Part shown: positions 49,444 to 52,517 of the stretch, in pieces | How the letters are laid out: each line of letters opens with the position of its first letter | Position numbering within the stretch: the first letter of the stretch is position 1 | Source of the DNA: an uncultured Faecalibacterium sp. | GTDB taxonomy: Bacteria; Bacillota; Clostridia; Oscillospirales; Ruminococcaceae | DNA: 52,517 bases | Direction of reading: 5' to 3' | Assembly: GCA_937907025.1 (NCBI GenBank) | Contig: CALESJ010000011.1 | Location: 1-52,517 of the forward strand | Notes under the pieces: generated by a model | Seen by the model: the letters and a program-made list of their open reading frames with translations, nothing else | The model's database searches: none | What the model was told of the DNA's origin: nothing | Made by a program: the position numbers and the translations under genes

Positions 49444-49520
49444 TATTAGGTATCAATAGCATCCATTTTATCAGAAAACATTTAGGACGGACAGGCAAAA
49501 TAGCTTGCCCGTCCTTTTCT

Positions 49521-50465
49521 TTATCTCTCCTGTTCCTGCCGCTTGGTGCGGTTCTGTGTCTGCTCCGGCTGCTCGGCTTTCAGCGCAATATCCACGCATT
49601 TGCGTATCTTCTGAAGCTCGGCAACTTCGGCGCGGGCAGCTTTCAGTTTGGTGTAGTCGGTATCTCTCTGCGCTTTGAGGTCAGCGTATTCCTGTTTCCA
49701 TTCGGAGATAGGTAGCGTCTTTGTATCCGTCAGATTTGCATGGAGATAGCGGCTTGCTGCGTTCCATAGAGTCAGCTCGGCGCGGTGGGCTTCCTCATAC
49801 TTATCCCGTTTGTTCGTCCAGCCATTTTTCAGCTTTTTCAGTTCGGCATGAATGGGCTTGTACTGCAAATAATTCTCGCCGTTCTCTATCAGCTTTTGCA
49901 GCTCTTTCATGCGCTGCTCGGCGGTTTTCATTCCCTCCCGGATAGAAAAGGCTTCATCACTGACAGAGGAAAGAGAAGCGTCCAACTCGTCAAGAGTGGA
50001 GATACCATGCTCCGCAAGATAATTCGCTGCCTGTGATATGGTTTTCAGTTCGTCGGCTGCGTGTTGGTGCTGCCAGCTCTGCGAATACTTCCGGCTCTTT
50101 TCCCTCTGAACGCTCAAATACCTCATCAGAAGATTTGCAAGGTTCGGGGACTTTGGCGGCTGTGGTTTTCTTGGGGCAGTTTCCCACGCCGCAAGCAGTC
50201 CGGCAATCCATTCTTTGAGGTTGCCGATCTGCGCCCGGATTTCCTTTATCAGTCTGTTTGATTTGCGGATAGCCCGGTTCAGTTCGCCTTTCTCGGTGGC
50301 TATGCCTTTCTTCTCCATTTGACAGGCGGCTACGCCCATGTGGACAGTGGGTATCTCGTCAATTCCTCTCTCGGCGTTGCTGCGGTGGTCGATACGCTCT
50401 GTGCTTCCGGCGTGTTCAAGATAGCTGTTTGAAATATCAGCCCACGCCTTGCGCCACAAGAGGGC
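49521..50465 (-). pseudogene. C-terminal fragment of a MobA/MobL relaxase
   Basis: About 314 residues lacking the N-terminal nicking domain. The start LWRKAWADISNSYLEHAG followed by IDHRSNAERGIDEIPTVHMG matches the end of the MobA/MobL relaxase domain; the rest is a long coiled coil (about 60-300). The catalytic histidine cluster and Tyr are not present. Its 5' end is fused out of frame to the fruK gene. Confidence 0.82.
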
Positions 50466-51319
50466 GTTACCTTGGCCGCACCGGTCGCCACAGCTAGCCG
50501 CAGCGTTTCTTTATCTGACATTCCCTGTTCTTCCGCCAGGGCCAAAGCCGCCACAACACTGTCCCCTGCCCCCACGGTGCTACCCACCGGCACGGACAGT
50601 GCCGGCGCATACAGGCAGACGTTGTCCGTCATATACAAGGCGCCTTCTGCGCCCAGACTGACCACGACCTTTCGGATACCGGAATCCAGCAAATGCGCTG
50701 CCGCCTCCTTGATTTCCTGCAAGGACTGTAAGGGATGCCCTACAAAGCGGCTGAGTTCATCCCGGTTCGGTTTGATCAGATACGGCTTGGCCTGAACCCC
50801 CGCAGCAAAAAGAGCGCCGTCTGCATCCAGAAAAGCCTTTGCCCCAGCCTTACGGCACGCCGTAATATACTCGGCATAGACGGTTTCCGGCACACCAGCA
50901 GGCACACTGCCTGCCAGCACCACAATGTCACCCGGGTGCAGCTGCCCCGTAAAATGGGTAAACACACGCTTGCTTTCTTCTGCCGTCAGTGCAAGCCCCG
51001 GTTCGTTGATATCTGTGTTGGTTTTCAGAACAGGGTCAATAATTTTCAGGTTGGTTCTGGTCTGCCCCGGCACATCCACGCAGTCAATGTCCACGCTTTG
51101 CTGCTGCAGCATTTCCCGGATCATCTGTCCGGTACTGCCGCCCAGCAATGCTGTGGCACGGCTGGCTCCACCCATTTTACGGAGAACTTTACTGACATTG
51201 ATGCCTTTTCCGCCCGGGTCAAGCCGCACAGAGGCAATGCGGTTGACCGTGTCCGTCCGGAACTGCGGAATCACGACTGTTTTGTCCAAAGCCGGGTTCA
51301 AGGTAAGCGTATGAATCAT
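50330..51319 (-). pseudogene. fruK: 1-phosphofructokinase, 3' end replaced by element sequence
   Basis: The first about 283 codons encode a PfkB-family kinase with LNPALDKTV, RLDPGGKGINVSKVLRKMGG and the catalytic GSTVGAGDSVVAALALA, phosphorylating fructose 1-phosphate (tagatose-6-phosphate is possible). After TGAAKVT the frame enters relaxase DNA near 50470 and continues for about 45 foreign residues to a stop at 50330. The native C-terminal about 20-25 residues are lost. The active-site residues survive, so activity is uncertain. Confidence 0.85.
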
Positions 51320-51369
51320 CTTTTTGCTCGTTCCCTTCCATATTTATGCTGACTCTGATTTCTGTTCCA

Positions 51370-51398
51370 ACAATAACAGAGCCGCTCTGTCTTGTCAA
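51370..51398 (-). promoter_or_regulatory. fruK promoter with an operator in its spacer
   Basis: On the reverse strand TTGACA (51393-51398), 17 bp, TATTGT (51370-51375). The spacer carries the palindrome ACAGAG-CCG-CTCTGT (51376-51390), an ideal place for repression. Another CTCTGT occurs at 51402-51407. Confidence 0.72.
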
Positions 51399-51504
51399 AT
51401 GCTCTGTGTATCACTTGACTTTTTCCTCTACGGGGAATATCCTTTATTGGGATTTGAGTTAAAATAGTTGCTTTTTATAATGAGGAAGAAAGGATTCTAC
51501 TACC

Positions 51505-52410
51505 ATGGAGGCAAACGCCAACACTGTATTGAAGGGGATTCGCCAACAGCTGTCCCCGCAAAATGCCCGTAAAAATCTCACTTTTTTTGCTCTTCTGAAT
51601 GCCGGTCTTTTTGCGACCGCAGCCGGCATTCACTTTTTCAAGACGCCGAACCACTTTGCCTTCGGCGGTACATCCGGTCTTTCGATCATTCTTTCCACCC
51701 TGTTCCCCACCTTCCCGGTCGGCACCTTCATGTGGATTGTCAACGCCATTCTGGTTATCCTGGGATTTATCTTCTTGGGGGTCCGGGCCATGGGCTGGAC
51801 CATCTATTCGTCCTTTGCCCTTTCCTTTTTCGTCAGCCTGTGTGAAGCGGTCTTTCCGTTGCAGTCCCCCCTGACAAACGATACGTTTCTGGAGTTGTGC
51901 TTTGCCGTGATTCTACCCGCTGTCGGCAGCGCCATTGTTTTCAATATCGGCGCTTCCACCGGTGGTACCGACATTGTAGCCATGATCCTGAACAAGTACA
52001 CAAGCCTAGAAATTGGACGTGCGCTGATGGTCAGCGATCTTGGCATTGTGCTCGTGGCCGCCTATCTGTACGGCCCCAAAACCGGTCTTTATTGTATCCT
52101 TGGTATGATCATGAAATCGACCGTGGTAGACAGCGCTATTGAAAGTTTGAACCTGCGCAAGGTCTGCACCGTTGTGACCCACTCTCCCGAACCGGTACGC
52201 GATTTTATCGTAAAAGATCTGAACCGTTCAGCCACGGAACAGCTTGCCTGCGGTGCTTATACCCACGAGCAGGTTCACGTCCTGATGACCGTTCTGACCC
52301 GTCACCAGGCCGCCATGTTGCGTAACTTCCTGCGTTCTACCGATCCGCACGCCTTCATCACCATTGTGAACAGCAGCGAGATCATCGGCAAGGGCTTCCG
52401 CTCTATCTGA
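51505..52410 (+). CDS. YitT-family membrane protein
   Basis: A 301-residue protein with five or six membrane segments in the first about 200 residues (FFKTPNHFAFGGTSGLSIIL and GASTGGTDIVAMIL are the family blocks) and a cytosolic DUF2179 domain at the C-terminus. The function of the family is not established. AAAGGA precedes the ATG by ten bases. A terminator follows at 52428. Confidence 0.9.
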   Translation: MEANANTVLKGIRQQLSPQNARKNLTFFALLNAGLFATAAGIHFFKTPNHFAFGGTSGLSIILSTLFPTFPVGTFMWIVNAILVILGFIFLGVRAMGWTIYSSFALSFFVSLCEAVFPLQSPLTNDTFLELCFAVILPAVGSAIVFNIGASTGGTDIVAMILNKYTSLEIGRALMVSDLGIVLVAAYLYGPKTGLYCILGMIMKSTVVDSAIESLNLRKVCTVVTHSPEPVRDFIVKDLNRSATEQLACGAYTHEQVHVLMTVLTRHQAAMLRNFLRSTDPHAFITIVNSSEIIGKGFRSI

Positions 52411-52427
52411 GCCATACAAAAAATCAA

Positions 52428-52468
52428 GACCCGCCCCAGGCAAAACAGCCTGCGGCGGGTCCTTTTTT
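52428..52468 (+). terminator. Terminator of the YitT gene
   Basis: GACCCGCC (52428-52435) and GGCGGGTC (52454-52461) enclose an inner CAGGC/GCCTG stem, followed by a T-run. Confidence 0.88.
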
Positions 52469-52492
52469 ATGGCGCCGAATAGGCATGATAAA

Positions 52493-52517
52493 ATCCCCCA
52501 GTTCAACTGGGGGTGGA
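52493..52517. repeat. Palindrome at the window end
   Basis: ATCCCCCAGTT and AACTGGGGG flank one base. It is cut by the window end. Such hairpins occur at ends of IS200/IS605 elements and in intergenic repeats of gut clostridia; this cannot be decided here. Confidence 0.35.

Noticed and set aside
1..52517. CRISPR arrays
   Set aside because: No series of regularly spaced direct repeats was seen.

Overview
The window looks like a Gram-positive, endospore-forming gut clostridium, most likely Oscillospirales (Ruminococcaceae/Oscillospiraceae, in the neighbourhood of Gemmiger, Subdoligranulum or Faecalibacterium). The basis is its GC-rich coding sequence, strong AGGAGG-type ribosome binding sites, a T-box in front of tyrS, a full spoIIIAA-AH operon, a spoIIM-like gene, a gerA/B/C-type operon and a reverse rubrerythrin. 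The genus is inference; no rRNA gene is present.

Layout. 1-4.3 kb: tRNA-Gly, tRNA-Cys and tRNA-Leu around a reverse-strand XRE regulator, an RluA-type pseudouridine synthase and a large DUF6311-like membrane protein. 4.4-8.8 kb: aminotransferase, fused secDF and nrdR. 8.8-15.6 kb: a three-gene spore-germinant-receptor-like operon that runs head-on into an AlgJ/AlgI-type O-acetylation pair and a DUF4358 lipoprotein. 15.7-20 kb: Gx transporter, reverse rubrerythrin, tgt, yajC, a small membrane protein and a SpoIIM-like protein, all forward. 20-29.5 kb, reverse: XerD-like recombinase, a DUF7916-like barrel, sseB, radA, tyrS with its T-box, recN, argR and nadK. 29.5-36.8 kb, reverse: tlyA, dxs, a PAP2-like protein, ispA, xseB, xseA, a TsaD paralogue, nusB and asp23. 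Together with recN, argR and nadK these are tightly packed and probably form one operon of about 10 kb, starting at a promoter before asp23. 36.9-41.5 kb, reverse: spoIIIAH back to spoIIIAA. 41.7-46.6 kb, forward: a membrane-anchored HExxH peptidase, an alanine/sodium symporter, a LysR regulator, a flavodoxin and an SDR oxidoreductase.

46.85-50.47 kb is a decayed mobile-element island. It holds pieces of serine recombinases, a CHC2-primase-like protein, a DUF3991/toprim protein, a MobA/MobL relaxase and a restriction endonuclease, plus two apparently intact small genes (tnpV and an NTF2-like protein). Its right edge has cut off the 3' end of a 1-phosphofructokinase gene. A YitT-family gene closes the window.

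The items most worth following up are: the anthrax-lethal-factor/PPEP-like peptidase divergent from spoIIIA; a textbook LysR box before the flavodoxin-SDR pair; the mosaic scar joining three element genes; paired palindromes around the rubrerythrin and xerD promoters; a start codon placed directly after a terminator whose stem contains its Shine-Dalgarno sequence; and two candidate structured RNAs (14.86-14.96 kb and 42.54-42.65 kb).
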